From positions 59,331 to 123,330 of the forward strand of contig NZ_BAEI01000088.1 in NCBI RefSeq assembly GCF_000241325.1: a stretch of 64,000 nucleotides of DNA, in the 5' to 3' direction. The first letter of the stretch is position 1; each line of letters opens with the position of its first letter. Shown in pieces: positions 1 to 9,122 of this stretch. Both the position numbers and the translations under genes were made by a program. Source of the DNA: Gordonia polyisoprenivorans NBRC 16320 = JCM 10675 (GTDB taxonomy: Bacteria; Actinomycetota; Actinomycetes; Mycobacteriales; Mycobacteriaceae). Under the pieces are notes generated by a model, which saw nothing but the letters and a program-made list of their open reading frames with translations, ran no database searches and was not told the origin of the DNA.

Positions 1-102
1 GCGACCGGTGTCGGAGAGATGGAAGCCGGGCAGCCGTCCGTAGAGGATGGCGTCGGGATTGTGCACCTCACCATGGCGCATCATGTGAACGATCGTGTGC
101 AT
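1..102 (-). CDS. Histidine phosphatase family protein, N-terminal part (runs off window)
   Basis: Only the first 34 codons are inside the window. They contain MMRHGEVHNP, the RHG phosphohistidine motif of the phosphoglycerate-mutase-like histidine phosphatase superfamily, followed by LYGRLPGFHLSDTGR, typical of the Rv0525-type proteins next to hemL. The ATG overlaps the hemL stop codon as TGATG, so the two genes are translationally coupled. The substrate of this subfamily is not known to me, and the rest of the protein cannot be seen. Confidence 0.85.
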   Translation of the reverse strand, partial: MHTIVHMMRHGEVHNPDAILYGRLPGFHLSDTGR

Positions 103-1439
103 CAGCTCTCCCCGGGAGTGGGCGCGGTTGCCGCGGCCCGCGCAGCGGCCGGCAACGCGTCGGCAATTCGAGTGAAAGCATCCTCGTCGAGCGCCGCCGA
201 GACAAACCAGGCCTCGAACGCGCTGGGCGGCGGGTACACACCGGCGTCCAGTAGCGCGTGGAAGAACGGCGCGAAACGCCAGGTCTGGGTTGCCTTCACG
301 CCCGCGTAGTCGACGATGCGGGTGTCGGCGGCGCCGTCTGTGGTGAAGAACACACTGAGCAGGTTGCCGGCCTTCTGCACGCGGTGTGCCACCCCGGCGG
401 TGTGCAGGGCGTCGGTGAGCAGGCCGGCGAGGCGGTCGGCGTTGGCGTCGAGGGCCGAGTAGACCGCCGCGTCGGCGGTCCGCAGCGTCGCCAGGCCGGC
501 GGCGACGGCCACCGGATTACCCGACAACGTGCCCGCCTGATAGACGGGACCGGTCGGCGCGAGGCGCTCCATGACGTCGGCGCGACCGCCGAAGGCCGCG
601 GCGGGCAGGCCGCCGCTCATCACCTTGCCGAAGGTGTAGAGGTCGGCGCCGACACCCTCGAGCCCGAACCAGCCGGCCGGGCTGACCCGGAATCCGGTCA
701 TCACCTCGTCGATGATCAGCAGGGCGCCGTGCCGGCGGGTGAGGTCACGCAGACCGGCATTGAAACCGTCGATGGGCGCGATCGCACCCATGTTGCCCGC
801 GGCGGCCTCGGTGATCACCGCGGCGATGTCGTCACCGAATTCCTCGAAGGCCTTCGCGACGGCATCGAGGTCGTTGTAGGGCAACACGAGGGTGTCGTGG
901 GCGGCGGCGCCGGTGACACCGGGGCTGGTCGGCAGGCCGAGGGTGGCCACACCAGAGCCGGCGTCGGCGAGCAGTGCGTCGACGTGGCCGTGGTAGCAGC
1001 CGGAGAACTTGATGATCTTGGGGCGGCCGGTGAAGCCGCGGGCCAGCCGGATCGCCGACATGGTCGCCTCGGTGCCGGAGTTGACCAACCGCACCCGCTG
1101 CACCGGGTCGACGCGGTCGATGATCTCCTCGGCCAGCTCGACCTCGGATTCGGTGGGCGCGCCGAACGACAGTCCACCCGCGGCGGCACGCTGCACGGCC
1201 TCGACGACGGCGGGATGGGCATGACCGAGGATCATCGGCCCCCACGACGACACCAGGTCGACGTAGTCGTTGCCGTCGACGTCGGTCAGAGTGCAGCCGG
1301 TGGCCGAGGCGATGAACCGGGGATCGCCGCCGACGGCGGAGAACGCACGCACCGGTGAGTTGACCCCACCGGGGATCGCATGTTGCGCCCGTTCGAACAG
1401 CTCACTGGACTTCACGGCGACGTCGGCGGATCTGCTCAC
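102..1439 (-). CDS. hemL: Glutamate-1-semialdehyde 2,1-aminomutase
   Basis: PLP enzyme that converts glutamate-1-semialdehyde to 5-aminolevulinate, the last C5-pathway step feeding tetrapyrrole synthesis. The protein of about 445 residues has IPGGVNSPVRAF near the N-terminus, the SGTEATMSAIRLAR substrate/PLP region, the IIDEVMTGFR aspartate motif and the Schiff-base lysine in FGKVMSGG, all typical of HemL rather than other class III aminotransferases. Start is uncertain: I prefer GTG at 1439, which has GGAGG just upstream although with short spacing; GTG at 1463 would add eight residues. HemA, HemC, HemD and HemB of the same pathway lie about 35 kb away at 36-41 kb, and the intervening block looks accessory. 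Downstream it overlaps the histidine phosphatase gene. Confidence 0.95.
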   Translation of the reverse strand: MSRSADVAVKSSELFERAQHAIPGGVNSPVRAFSAVGGDPRFIASATGCTLTDVDGNDYVDLVSSWGPMILGHAHPAVVEAVQRAAAGGLSFGAPTESEVELAEEIIDRVDPVQRVRLVNSGTEATMSAIRLARGFTGRPKIIKFSGCYHGHVDALLADAGSGVATLGLPTSPGVTGAAAHDTLVLPYNDLDAVAKAFEEFGDDIAAVITEAAAGNMGAIAPIDGFNAGLRDLTRRHGALLIIDEVMTGFRVSPAGWFGLEGVGADLYTFGKVMSGGLPAAAFGGRADVMERLAPTGPVYQAGTLSGNPVAVAAGLATLRTADAAVYSALDANADRLAGLLTDALHTAGVAHRVQKAGNLLSVFFTTDGAADTRIVDYAGVKATQTWRFAPFFHALLDAGVYPPPSAFEAWFVSAALDEDAFTRIADALPAAARAAATAPTPGES

Positions 1440-1508
1440 GGCCTCCAGTGTTCCAAATGGCACCGAGTGAGAGAAATTCGGCCTGGTCAGGGCACTGCCG
1501 GGGCGTGC

Positions 1509-2405
1509 TCACCGCCCCAGCGCAGCCTCGATCTGCGCCGCGATGGCCTCGTGGCCGCGGGCGTTGGGATGCACCGTGATCCGCGCCGTGGTGCCCTGCT
1601 GCGGTTCGATCCAGCGCGCCGCACCCGCGCACGCGTCGTGGCCCTGCGACACCTGCGACATGTCGACGAAGGTGACGCCGGTCTTCTCGGCGGCGCGGCG
1701 CACGGCGTCGTTGAGGTCGGCCTGCAGTCCACGCAGATACGGCACGTCACCGGGCGCGACGCGCATCGCCGGGTAGCAGCCCTGCGTGGCGGGCAGAATC
1801 CACGGATAGCCCACGATGACGACGCGGGCATTCGGGGCGTGGGCGCGAATCCGGGTGAGGCCGTCGACGAGGGCCGGATAGATCTCGGCGTCGATGGGTG
1901 CGGTCAACTCCGAGCCGTAACGATCCCGGCACGGCGAACCGGTGGGGACTCCGGGGCTGTCGGCGATCGCGTCGCCGCATTTGCTGATCGCCCCGCCGAA
2001 GGTGTTCTCGTCGTTGCCGCCGAGCATCAGCGTCACCAGCCGTGTCTGTGGTCCGAGCGCGTCGAGTTGTGGTGGTATGCCGAAGTATTGGCTGGTGGTG
2101 AGGTCGGCGGTGTCGGCGCCCGAGCAACTCACGTCGGTGAGCGGCAGCCGACGTTGCGCGGCGACGAGGTGGGCGAAGTTGATCGCCGACCGCTGACACA
2201 GGAACGGCGAATCCGATTGCACCGGAAGGACTCCGGCGCCCGCGGCGTAACTGTCGCCGAGATTGACATATGCGGTCGCGGCCGGAGCGGTGCCGGTCGA
2301 ACTCGGGGCCGACGACGACGGCGCGGGAGATCCGTCGTCGGCGCCGCAGCCGACCACGAGGATCAGCAGCGCCGCCAGCATCGTGGCGAGCGCCCCGCGC
2401 CTCAT
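1509..2405 (-). CDS. SGNH/GDSL-family secreted lipoprotein hydrolase
   Basis: A 298-residue protein beginning with a charged MRRG, a hydrophobic stretch and the lipobox LVVGC, so probably exported and lipid-anchored. The mature part has the SGNH blocks: block I GDSYAAG with the nucleophile Ser, LGGND (block III) and HPNARGHE near the C-terminus (block V His). Family members are esterases or lipases acting on acyl esters; the substrate is unknown. Five or more cysteines (SCSGAD, SKCGD, SPCRDR, GCYP, HDACAG) suggest disulfides, as in secreted actinobacterial SGNH lipases. The ATG overlaps the stop of the PucR-type regulator as ATGA, so it is co-transcribed with it and translationally coupled. 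An upstream in-frame extension inside the regulator gene is not credible because it would remove the signal peptide from the N-terminus. Confidence 0.85.
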   Translation of the reverse strand: MRRGALATMLAALLILVVGCGADDGSPAPSSSAPSSTGTAPAATAYVNLGDSYAAGAGVLPVQSDSPFLCQRSAINFAHLVAAQRRLPLTDVSCSGADTADLTTSQYFGIPPQLDALGPQTRLVTLMLGGNDENTFGGAISKCGDAIADSPGVPTGSPCRDRYGSELTAPIDAEIYPALVDGLTRIRAHAPNARVVIVGYPWILPATQGCYPAMRVAPGDVPYLRGLQADLNDAVRRAAEKTGVTFVDMSQVSQGHDACAGAARWIEPQQGTTARITVHPNARGHEAIAAQIEAALGR

Positions 2406-3928
2406 GCGTCGGCCCCGAGCATCATCAGCAGCAGTTCGGCGCGGGTGCGGGCATCGGCGAGGTCGATGGCGAGCATGTCCTCGACCCTCTCGATCCGGCT
2501 GCGCAGGGTGTGCCGGTGCACGCCGAGTGCGGTGGCCGCACTCCCCCAGTTGCCATTGGCCTCCAGATACGCCAGCAGACTCCGGTGCAGCGCGGTGCCC
2601 TGGAGGCGATCGTGGTCGAGGATCGGCGCGAGACGCCGATCGTGGTTGTCGGCCAACGCTTGTCGCACCGGGTCGACCGCCAGCAGCGACTGTGCGTCGT
2701 CGAGGTCGACGAGTTGCCCCACCGCGGCCGAGCGACAGGCCAGGCGGGCCTGCGTCACCGATGTGGCGACGGCCGCGGCGTCGGGCGTCTCCGCCGCGTC
2801 GGCCAGGCGGACCGGCGGGCCGATCCCGCCGCGCACCGTCGCAGCGGTCGCGAGCACGCTCAGCAGGCCGATCGCCACGTCGACGGGGTCGTCGCCGCGT
2901 AGCAGGGTCGCCACCTCGGTTCCGGCCCGGTGCACGAACACCGGGCGCCACCGGCGTTCGAGTTCGTCGGTCAGGCGTGCCTGCCCCCGCTCGGCATCGG
3001 CGTCGCCGGCGAAGGTGAACACCACCGCCCGCACCGCGTCGTCGGGGCTGGCGGCGCGCCGCAACACCCGCAGCGCGGTGGGCCCGACTACTCCGTCGAG
3101 TGCCGATCCGAGCACGTCGGTTTGCAGCAGGGCCATCTCCCGACGCACCTCCTGCGGTTTGGCGTATTCGATGGCCAGCAGCGAGGTGGCGTGGCCGACG
3201 AGCATCCGGTTGACCTCGTCGAGAGGTGCTCCGACAACGCCGAGGAATCCGAATGTCCTTGTGGCCGAGCCGATCCGGGTGACCATGAAGGTGACGTCGT
3301 CGGCGACGAACACCGCGCCCGCCGACGCGGGATCGCGGGCGACGAGGGCGCGGACCCGGGCGAGATCATCGGGGTCGGGCGGAGCGGGCGAGGACGCCAC
3401 CTCGGCATGGTTGGCGTCGAGGAGCAGCACGCGACGTTCGATCGCGTCGGCGAGTTCGCCGACCACCGCGGCCGGACCACGGGCCACCGCGGCACGTGTC
3501 ATGCGGGGTTGCGCGCGGGTCGCCGACACCAGGCGGGCCGAGCGGCCGGCGGCGATCTGGTCGAGCAGGGCGCGGGTGATCGCCGAGAACGGGATGTGCA
3601 GCGGAACCTCGAACAACGGAAGGCCCGCCTCGTCGGCGGCACTGATCATCGCCTGCGGTATGGCGTCGAAGCCCAGGCCCACCCCGAAACCGAGGGCGGC
3701 GACCCCGACCTCATCGAGGGAGCGGACGTAGCGTTGCTGCTCGGCGAGGTCGTCGGTGAGTCGGAGTCCGGTGGTGAGCAGCACCTCGCCGCCCACCATC
3801 CACTCGGCGGCGGTGAGCAGCTCGGAACTGACCGCGCTGTCGATGGGGCGTTCGAGGCCCGCACCGCCGGCATGCAGCACCAATTCGAGGCTGCGTTGGG
3901 CGATCAGCCAGCGAACGGACGTCGACAC
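2402..3928 (-). CDS. PucR family transcriptional regulator
   Basis: A 508-residue regulator. The N-terminus (about 5-125) resembles the PucR ligand domain, and the C-terminus has the PucR-type helix-turn-helix, with YLEANGNWGSAATALGVHRHT and a following LRSRIERVE recognition segment. It is transcribed divergently from the amine-utilisation genes starting at 4112. PucR-family proteins commonly control adjacent amine, purine or GABA catabolic genes, so control of gabT, the amine oxidase and gabD is the natural inference. The start is GTG with a weak ribosome site. The downstream SGNH lipoprotein overlaps its stop codon. Confidence 0.85.
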   Translation of the reverse strand: MSTSVRWLIAQRSLELVLHAGGAGLERPIDSAVSSELLTAAEWMVGGEVLLTTGLRLTDDLAEQQRYVRSLDEVGVAALGFGVGLGFDAIPQAMISAADEAGLPLFEVPLHIPFSAITRALLDQIAAGRSARLVSATRAQPRMTRAAVARGPAAVVGELADAIERRVLLLDANHAEVASSPAPPDPDDLARVRALVARDPASAGAVFVADDVTFMVTRIGSATRTFGFLGVVGAPLDEVNRMLVGHATSLLAIEYAKPQEVRREMALLQTDVLGSALDGVVGPTALRVLRRAASPDDAVRAVVFTFAGDADAERGQARLTDELERRWRPVFVHRAGTEVATLLRGDDPVDVAIGLLSVLATAATVRGGIGPPVRLADAAETPDAAAVATSVTQARLACRSAAVGQLVDLDDAQSLLAVDPVRQALADNHDRRLAPILDHDRLQGTALHRSLLAYLEANGNWGSAATALGVHRHTLRSRIERVEDMLAIDLADARTRAELLLMMLGADA

Positions 3929-3966
3929 CCGTTCACCGTACGCCCGGACTGGACATCGTGGAGTGT

Positions 3967-3982
3967 CACCGAGAAATCGGTG
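3967..3982. promoter_or_regulatory. Inverted repeat in the pucR-gabT divergent intergenic region
   Basis: CACCGA-GAAA-TCGGTG is a perfect 6-bp inverted repeat with a 4-bp centre, in the 183-bp space between the regulator and the aminotransferase gene. Its place suggests an operator for the PucR-type protein, but nothing in the sequence proves binding. Confidence 0.35.
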
Positions 3983-4111
3983 TACACATTGTCAGGCGCG
4001 TGAACCGGGTCACTGGGCGAACACTGATGACCAGCAGCGCCCAGTGCGGCCGCGCACTCCAGGCCCCACACAACAACAGGCCCCCACACATCGAGCACGA
4101 GGTGACACCCG

Positions 4112-5515
4112 ATGACCGCTTCCGCCACCGAAATCGTCTACCGCCTGCCCCAGGAGCGACGGCTGGTGACCGACCTGCCGGGCCCACGGTCGATCGAGCT
4201 GGGTGCTCGCCGATCCGCCGCGGTGGCCGCCGGGGTCAGTTCGATCCTGCCGTCCTACGCCGCCGACGGTGACGGCGGCGTCCTCGTCGACGTCGACGGG
4301 AACTCGCTGATCGACCTCGGCTCGGGTATCGCGGTGACCTCGGTCGGATCGGCCAACCCCGCGGTGGCCGCGGCCGTCGGTGACCAGGCCGCCCATCTCA
4401 TCCACACCTGCTTCATGGTGGCGCCCTACGACAGCTACGTCGCGGTGGCCGAGAAGCTCAACGCGCTCACCCCCGGTGATCACGACAAGCGCACCGCCCT
4501 GTTCAACTCGGGCGCCGAGGCCGTCGAGAATGCGGTGAAGATCGCGCGGCTGGCGACCGGGCGGGACGCGGTGGTCGCTTTCGACCACGCCTATCACGGC
4601 CGCACCAATCTGACGATGGCGTTGACCGCGAAGAGCATGCCGTACAAGGCGCACTTCGGTCCGTTCACCCCCGAGGTGTACCGGATGCCGATGAGCTACC
4701 CGTTCCGGGACCAGTTCGGCGTGGACGGCAAAGCCGCAGCCGAACATGCGATCTCGGCGATGACGACACAGATCGGCGCCGACTCGCTCGCCGCCATCAT
4801 CATCGAACCCATCCAGGGCGAGGGCGGATTCATCGTCCCCGCACCGGGATTCCTGACCACCCTGGCGCAGTGGTGCCGCGAGAACGGCGTCGTCTTCATC
4901 GCCGACGAGGTGCAGGCCGGATTCGCCCGCACCGGAACGTGGTTCGCGTGTGAGGAGGAGGGCGTCGTCCCCGATCTGATCACCATGGCCAAGGGCATCG
5001 CCGGCGGCATGCCGCTCTCGGCGGTGACCGGCCGCGCCGAACTGCTCGACGCCGTACACGCCAGCGGACTCGGCGGCACCTACGGCGGAAACCCGGTCGC
5101 GTGCGCCGCGGCTCTCGCCGCGATCGAACAGATGGAGACCCTCGATCTGGCCGGGCGCGCCCGCCACATCGGCGAGGTCATCACCTCCGTCCTCTCCGAA
5201 ACGGCCGATGAACTTGCCGCACAGGGCAAGCCGGTGATCGGCGAGATCCGCGGGCGGGGCGCCATGATGGCAATCGAAATAGTACGGCCCGGCGGCGGCA
5301 ACATGGGCCCCGCTCGCTCCGCTCCCGGCGGCCCGGAAGCAGACCTGGCCCTCACCAAGGCGGTCGCCGCGGCATGTCACGCCCAGGGCGTCATCGTCCT
5401 GACCTGCGGCACCTACGGCAACGTGATCCGGCTTCTGCCGCCGCTGGTGATCGGCGACGACCTGCTCCGTGAGGGCCTCGGCGTACTGAGCGACGCCATC
5501 AAGTCCCTCGTCTGA
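4112..5515 (+). CDS. gabT: 4-aminobutyrate aminotransferase (class III, PLP)
   Basis: A 467-residue class III aminotransferase. GabT moves the amino group of GABA to 2-oxoglutarate, giving succinate semialdehyde. Visible features: FNSGAEAVENAVKIAR (PLP phosphate/cofactor binding), AYHGRTN, IIEPIQGEGG, FIADEVQAGFARTG and the Schiff-base lysine in TMAKGIAGGMPL. These match actinobacterial GabT closely, though other omega-amino acids could be substrates. The ATG follows a GAGGTG ribosome site. It is the first gene of a three-gene plus-strand set with a copper amine oxidase and an aldehyde dehydrogenase, which together could take putrescine or a similar amine to succinate. Confidence 0.9.
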   Translation: MTASATEIVYRLPQERRLVTDLPGPRSIELGARRSAAVAAGVSSILPSYAADGDGGVLVDVDGNSLIDLGSGIAVTSVGSANPAVAAAVGDQAAHLIHTCFMVAPYDSYVAVAEKLNALTPGDHDKRTALFNSGAEAVENAVKIARLATGRDAVVAFDHAYHGRTNLTMALTAKSMPYKAHFGPFTPEVYRMPMSYPFRDQFGVDGKAAAEHAISAMTTQIGADSLAAIIIEPIQGEGGFIVPAPGFLTTLAQWCRENGVVFIADEVQAGFARTGTWFACEEEGVVPDLITMAKGIAGGMPLSAVTGRAELLDAVHASGLGGTYGGNPVACAAALAAIEQMETLDLAGRARHIGEVITSVLSETADELAAQGKPVIGEIRGRGAMMAIEIVRPGGGNMGPARSAPGGPEADLALTKAVAAACHAQGVIVLTCGTYGNVIRLLPPLVIGDDLLREGLGVLSDAIKSLV

Positions 5516-5584
5516 TCGCCGCGCCTGATCGACCCCGCTCCAACCGTCCACTTCCGAAAACCGCTGCGAGACAAAGGACACCGT

Positions 5585-7543
5585 ATGCACCCGCTCGATC
5601 CACTCTCCGCCGACGAATTCCGGGCCGTCTCCGCGGTTCTCTCGCGCGAGCAGGGAGTCGGCGACGGATGGCGGTACGCCTCCATCGAACTCGCCGAGCC
5701 GGGTAAGGCCGAGCTCGCCGCGTACGAGGCCGACGGCACCGTCCCCGCACGACGGGCGATCGTCATCTGTCTCAACAGTTCCGAGAACCTGACCTACAAG
5801 TCGGTGGTACGCCTCACCGATGAGACCGTCGAATCGTTCGATCTGGTCCCGGACGTGCAGGCGAACTTCACCGTCGACGAGTTCGAGGAATGCGATCGGG
5901 TGTTGCGGGCACACCCGGAGGTGCAGGCGGCTCTCGCGCGACGCGGGATCACCGACCTCGACCTGGTCTTCATGGACACCTGGACCTACGGCGGCGCGCT
6001 GATCCCCGAGGAGTTCAAGGGGCGGCGTCTGGGCTGGTCGGACACCTGGGTGAAGAACGCCGAGGGCGCCAATCCGTACGCGAATCCCGTGTCGGGGCTG
6101 CACTGTGTGATCGACGTGAACACGATGGAGTTGCTGCGCATAGAAGATACGGCCGCCGGGAGTGGGGCAGATGGCTCGGGTGGCTTCGAGCGTCCGCAGG
6201 TGATGGGCGAGTATGTGCCGCGCCATATCCCGCAACGCATCCGCGACACCTTCAAGCGCCCGCCACTCAAGCCTCTGGAGATCACCCAGCCCGAGGGTCC
6301 GTCGTTCACTCTCGAGGGCAACCGGCTGACGTGGCAGAACTGGTCGCTGCGAGTGGGTTTCAACTACCGGGAGGGCATGACCCTGCATTCGGTGACCTAC
6401 AACGATGCCGGGCGCGAGCGGTCGGTGGCGCATCGCATGTCGTTCGCCGAGATGGTGGTGCCCTACCGCGACCACTGCGAGGACCATTACCGCCGTACCG
6501 CTTTCGACATCGGCGAGTGGGGTCTGGGCTTCATGACGACCTCGCTGGAACTCGGCTGCGACTGCCTCGGCGAGATCCGTTACCTCGATGCGGTGCTGCA
6601 CAACAGCGCCGGTGAGCCCTACACCATCACCAACGCCATCTGCATCCACGAGGAGGACAACGCCGTCCTCTGGAAGCATGTCGATCACGATGCCGGGGCC
6701 GAGGTCCGGCGTATGCGGCGACTCACGGTCAGTTTCCATGTGACCGTGGCCAATTACGAATACCTGGTGTACTGGCGGTTCTATCAGGACGGCAACATCG
6801 AGTGCGAGGTCCGCGCCACCGGCATCATGGTGACCACACCGATGCCGCCCGGGGTGACCAGCAATCCGCACGGCACCGTCATCGACGATCGCACGTATGC
6901 ACCATTCCACCAGCACTTCCTCGTCGCGCGGCTCGACCTCGACATCGATGGCCCCGACAACACCGTGTTCGCCTCGGAGACCGTCGCCGAGCCGATGGGT
7001 CCGGGAAATCCGCTCGGACTGTCGCTGACGCAACGCAATACGGCACTGCGCACCGAGAGCGAGGGCATGCAGGACCCGGACTTCGCGACGCAGAAGAGCT
7101 GGAAAATCGTCAACACCAACCGCACCACCGAGCTCGGTCACCATCCGGCCTACAAGCTGTCCCCGACCGGCGCGTTCCCGGCGATGTTCGACCCCGCCTC
7201 GCCGGTCTTCCAGCGCGCCACCGTCATCGGCCACACCCTCTGGGTGACACCGAACAATGCCGACGAGCGTTGGCCTGCAGGTGAATTCGTCAACCAGTCC
7301 GAGCGCGACACGGGTTTGGCGGAGTGGACCAAGAACAACCGGTCGATCGAGAACACCGACGTCGTCCTGTGGTATGTGTTCGGCATCCACCACATCACCC
7401 GTCCCGAGGACTGGCCGGTCATGCCTGCCGACGTGGTCTCGTTCTGGCTCAAGCCTTTCGGATTCTTCGACCGCAACCCGGCACTCGACGTCGAACCGTC
7501 ACCGTCGGCGCACTGTCACGCATCGAACGCCGAGCACCACTGA
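5585..7543 (+). CDS. Copper-containing primary amine oxidase (TPQ enzyme)
   Basis: A 652-residue copper amine oxidase that oxidises primary amines to aldehydes with release of ammonia and hydrogen peroxide. The TPQ consensus N-Y-E is at residues 390-392 (VANYEYLVYW); Tyr391 would be the precursor of topaquinone. The catalytic-base aspartate is about residue 308 (AFDIGEWG). Copper ligands are the HQH pair (HQHFLVARLD) and a later histidine in GIHHITRPEDWP. Length and the C-terminal FFDRNPALDV fit the bacterial histamine/phenethylamine/tyramine oxidase family. No signal peptide is seen. It lies between gabT and gabD, so its physiological amine may be putrescine, tyramine or phenethylamine; the sequence does not decide. 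AAAGGA precedes the ATG. Confidence 0.92.
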   Translation: MHPLDPLSADEFRAVSAVLSREQGVGDGWRYASIELAEPGKAELAAYEADGTVPARRAIVICLNSSENLTYKSVVRLTDETVESFDLVPDVQANFTVDEFEECDRVLRAHPEVQAALARRGITDLDLVFMDTWTYGGALIPEEFKGRRLGWSDTWVKNAEGANPYANPVSGLHCVIDVNTMELLRIEDTAAGSGADGSGGFERPQVMGEYVPRHIPQRIRDTFKRPPLKPLEITQPEGPSFTLEGNRLTWQNWSLRVGFNYREGMTLHSVTYNDAGRERSVAHRMSFAEMVVPYRDHCEDHYRRTAFDIGEWGLGFMTTSLELGCDCLGEIRYLDAVLHNSAGEPYTITNAICIHEEDNAVLWKHVDHDAGAEVRRMRRLTVSFHVTVANYEYLVYWRFYQDGNIECEVRATGIMVTTPMPPGVTSNPHGTVIDDRTYAPFHQHFLVARLDLDIDGPDNTVFASETVAEPMGPGNPLGLSLTQRNTALRTESEGMQDPDFATQKSWKIVNTNRTTELGHHPAYKLSPTGAFPAMFDPASPVFQRATVIGHTLWVTPNNADERWPAGEFVNQSERDTGLAEWTKNNRSIENTDVVLWYVFGIHHITRPEDWPVMPADVVSFWLKPFGFFDRNPALDVEPSPSAHCHASNAEHH

Positions 7544-7592
7544 ATCGGCGAACAACACCGAACCACCGAGCATCGCAGCGAGAGGACCTTTC

Positions 7593-9062
7593 ATGAGCAC
7601 CACCGAGATCATCGACACCCAGGCCGTTCTCGACGGCGTACCCACCGGTTTGTGGATCGGCGGCGAGTCGGTCGACGCGTCGGACGCGGGTACGTTCACC
7701 GTCTACGATCCGGCAACGGAGCAACCGTTGACCCAGGTTGCCGACGCCACCGTCGAGGACGCGCGTCGCGCCCTGGACGTCGCAACCTCGGTCGCCGATG
7801 ACTGGGCGGCGACCCCGGCCCGCGAGCGCGGTGAGATCCTGCGTCGCGCTTTCGGTCTCGTCGCCGACCGCACCGACGATCTCGCGATGCTGATGACCCT
7901 CGAACTCGGACGCGCCCTGCCCGACAGCCTGGCCGAGGCGCGCTACGGCAACGAGTTCCTGCGGTGGTTCGCCGAGGAGGCGGTACGCATCGACGGCAGG
8001 TTCACCCAGTCTCCGGCGGGGACCGGCCGGATCGTCGTGACCCACGCCCCGGTCGGCCCGTGCCTGGCGATCACACCGTGGAATTTCCCGCTGGCCATGG
8101 GCACGCGCAAGATCGGTCCCGCGCTGGCCGCGGGCAACGTGATGCTGGTCAAGCCGGCCCACGAGACGCCGTTGACGATGCTGGCGCTCGCCGAGATCTT
8201 CGCCGAGGCCGGACTTCCCGCGGGCGTGCTGTCGGTGCTCCCGACGATGCGGGCGCGGGAGGTGGCATCGGCGATCATCGGCGACGACCGGATTCGCAAG
8301 ATCAGCTTCACCGGCTCGACCCCGGTCGGCAAGAACCTGCTCGGCCAGGCCGCCGAGCGGGTGCAGCGCACGTCGATGGAACTCGGCGGCAACGCGCCGT
8401 TCGTCGTATTCGATGACGCCGACGTCGACAAGGCCGTCGAGGGCGCCTTCCTGGCCAAGATGCGCAACGGCGGCGAAGCGTGCACCGCGGCCAATCGCTT
8501 TCTGGTGCAGTCCGGTGTGGTCGAGGAGTTCACCGAGAAACTCGTCGAGAAGATGTCGGCGGTTCGGATCGGACCGGGGTACGACGACGGCGTGACCCTC
8601 GGTCCGCTGGTCAGCGCGGCGCAGCGCGACAAGGTCGCCGAGGCCGTGGAGACCGCCGTCGCGCACGGCGGCCGGGTTCGCCTGGGCGGCAAGGCCCCCG
8701 GCGGAAAGGGCTTCTTCTACCCGGCCACCGTCATCGACAACGTCGACGCGTACGCACCGGTCACCCGCGGCGAGATCTTCGGCCCGGTGGCCGTGATCAG
8801 TTCCTTCGACTCCGAGGACGAGGCGATCAAGGCCGCCAACTCCACCGAATTCGGTTTGGCCGCATACTTCTTCACCCGAGACCTGGATCGGGCGCTGCGC
8901 GTGTCGACGGCGCTGGACTCCGGGATGGTGGGTGTGAATCGCGGAGTGATCTCCGACGTCGCCGCACCGTTCGGCGGCGTCAAGGAGTCCGGTATCGGCC
9001 GCGAAGGCGGCTCGGAGGGCATCGAGGAGTACCTGACGGTCAAGTACATCGCCTTCACCTGA
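7593..9062 (+). CDS. gabD: NAD(P)-dependent succinate-semialdehyde dehydrogenase-type aldehyde dehydrogenase
   Basis: A 489-residue ALDH-superfamily enzyme. Visible motifs: ITPWNFPLAMGTRKIGPALAAGN (cofactor binding), FTGSTPVGK, the catalytic Glu in MELGGNAPF and the catalytic Cys in NGGEACTAANR. The C-terminal FGGVKESGIGREGG and EYLTVKYI are typical of GabD-type SSADHs. It would oxidise succinate semialdehyde made by the preceding GabT, or the aldehyde made by the amine oxidase. The ATG follows AGAGGA by a short space, and it is probably co-transcribed with the two genes upstream (49 bp gap). Confidence 0.88.
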   Translation: MSTTEIIDTQAVLDGVPTGLWIGGESVDASDAGTFTVYDPATEQPLTQVADATVEDARRALDVATSVADDWAATPARERGEILRRAFGLVADRTDDLAMLMTLELGRALPDSLAEARYGNEFLRWFAEEAVRIDGRFTQSPAGTGRIVVTHAPVGPCLAITPWNFPLAMGTRKIGPALAAGNVMLVKPAHETPLTMLALAEIFAEAGLPAGVLSVLPTMRAREVASAIIGDDRIRKISFTGSTPVGKNLLGQAAERVQRTSMELGGNAPFVVFDDADVDKAVEGAFLAKMRNGGEACTAANRFLVQSGVVEEFTEKLVEKMSAVRIGPGYDDGVTLGPLVSAAQRDKVAEAVETAVAHGGRVRLGGKAPGGKGFFYPATVIDNVDAYAPVTRGEIFGPVAVISSFDSEDEAIKAANSTEFGLAAYFFTRDLDRALRVSTALDSGMVGVNRGVISDVAAPFGGVKESGIGREGGSEGIEEYLTVKYIAFT

Positions 9063-9097
9063 TCCGCGCGAAGTGACCATTCGAGGCCAACGAGACA

Positions 9098-9117
9098 ATT
9101 AGTACAGCTAATAGTCT
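9098..9117 (+). promoter_or_regulatory. Operator-like palindrome and -10-like hexamer before the DUF218 gene
   Basis: ATTAG-TACAG-CTAAT is an inverted repeat in a short A/T-rich patch of otherwise G/C-rich DNA. It runs into TAGTCT, a TANNNT -10-like hexamer ending 5 bp before the ATG at 9123. If used, transcription would begin close to the start codon, giving a leaderless message. This is inference from spacing only. Confidence 0.3.
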
Positions 9118-9122
9118 GCGCT

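Noticed and set aside
4010..7393. A 1127-codon open frame on the minus strand opposite gabT and the amine oxidase
   Set aside because: It mirrors the codon structure of two well-supported genes, has no recognised domain, and is a known artefact of high GC at third positions.
7449..9098. Long minus-strand frame opposite gabD
   Set aside because: Low-complexity Arg/Gly/His-rich translation with no motif; gabD on the plus strand is clear.
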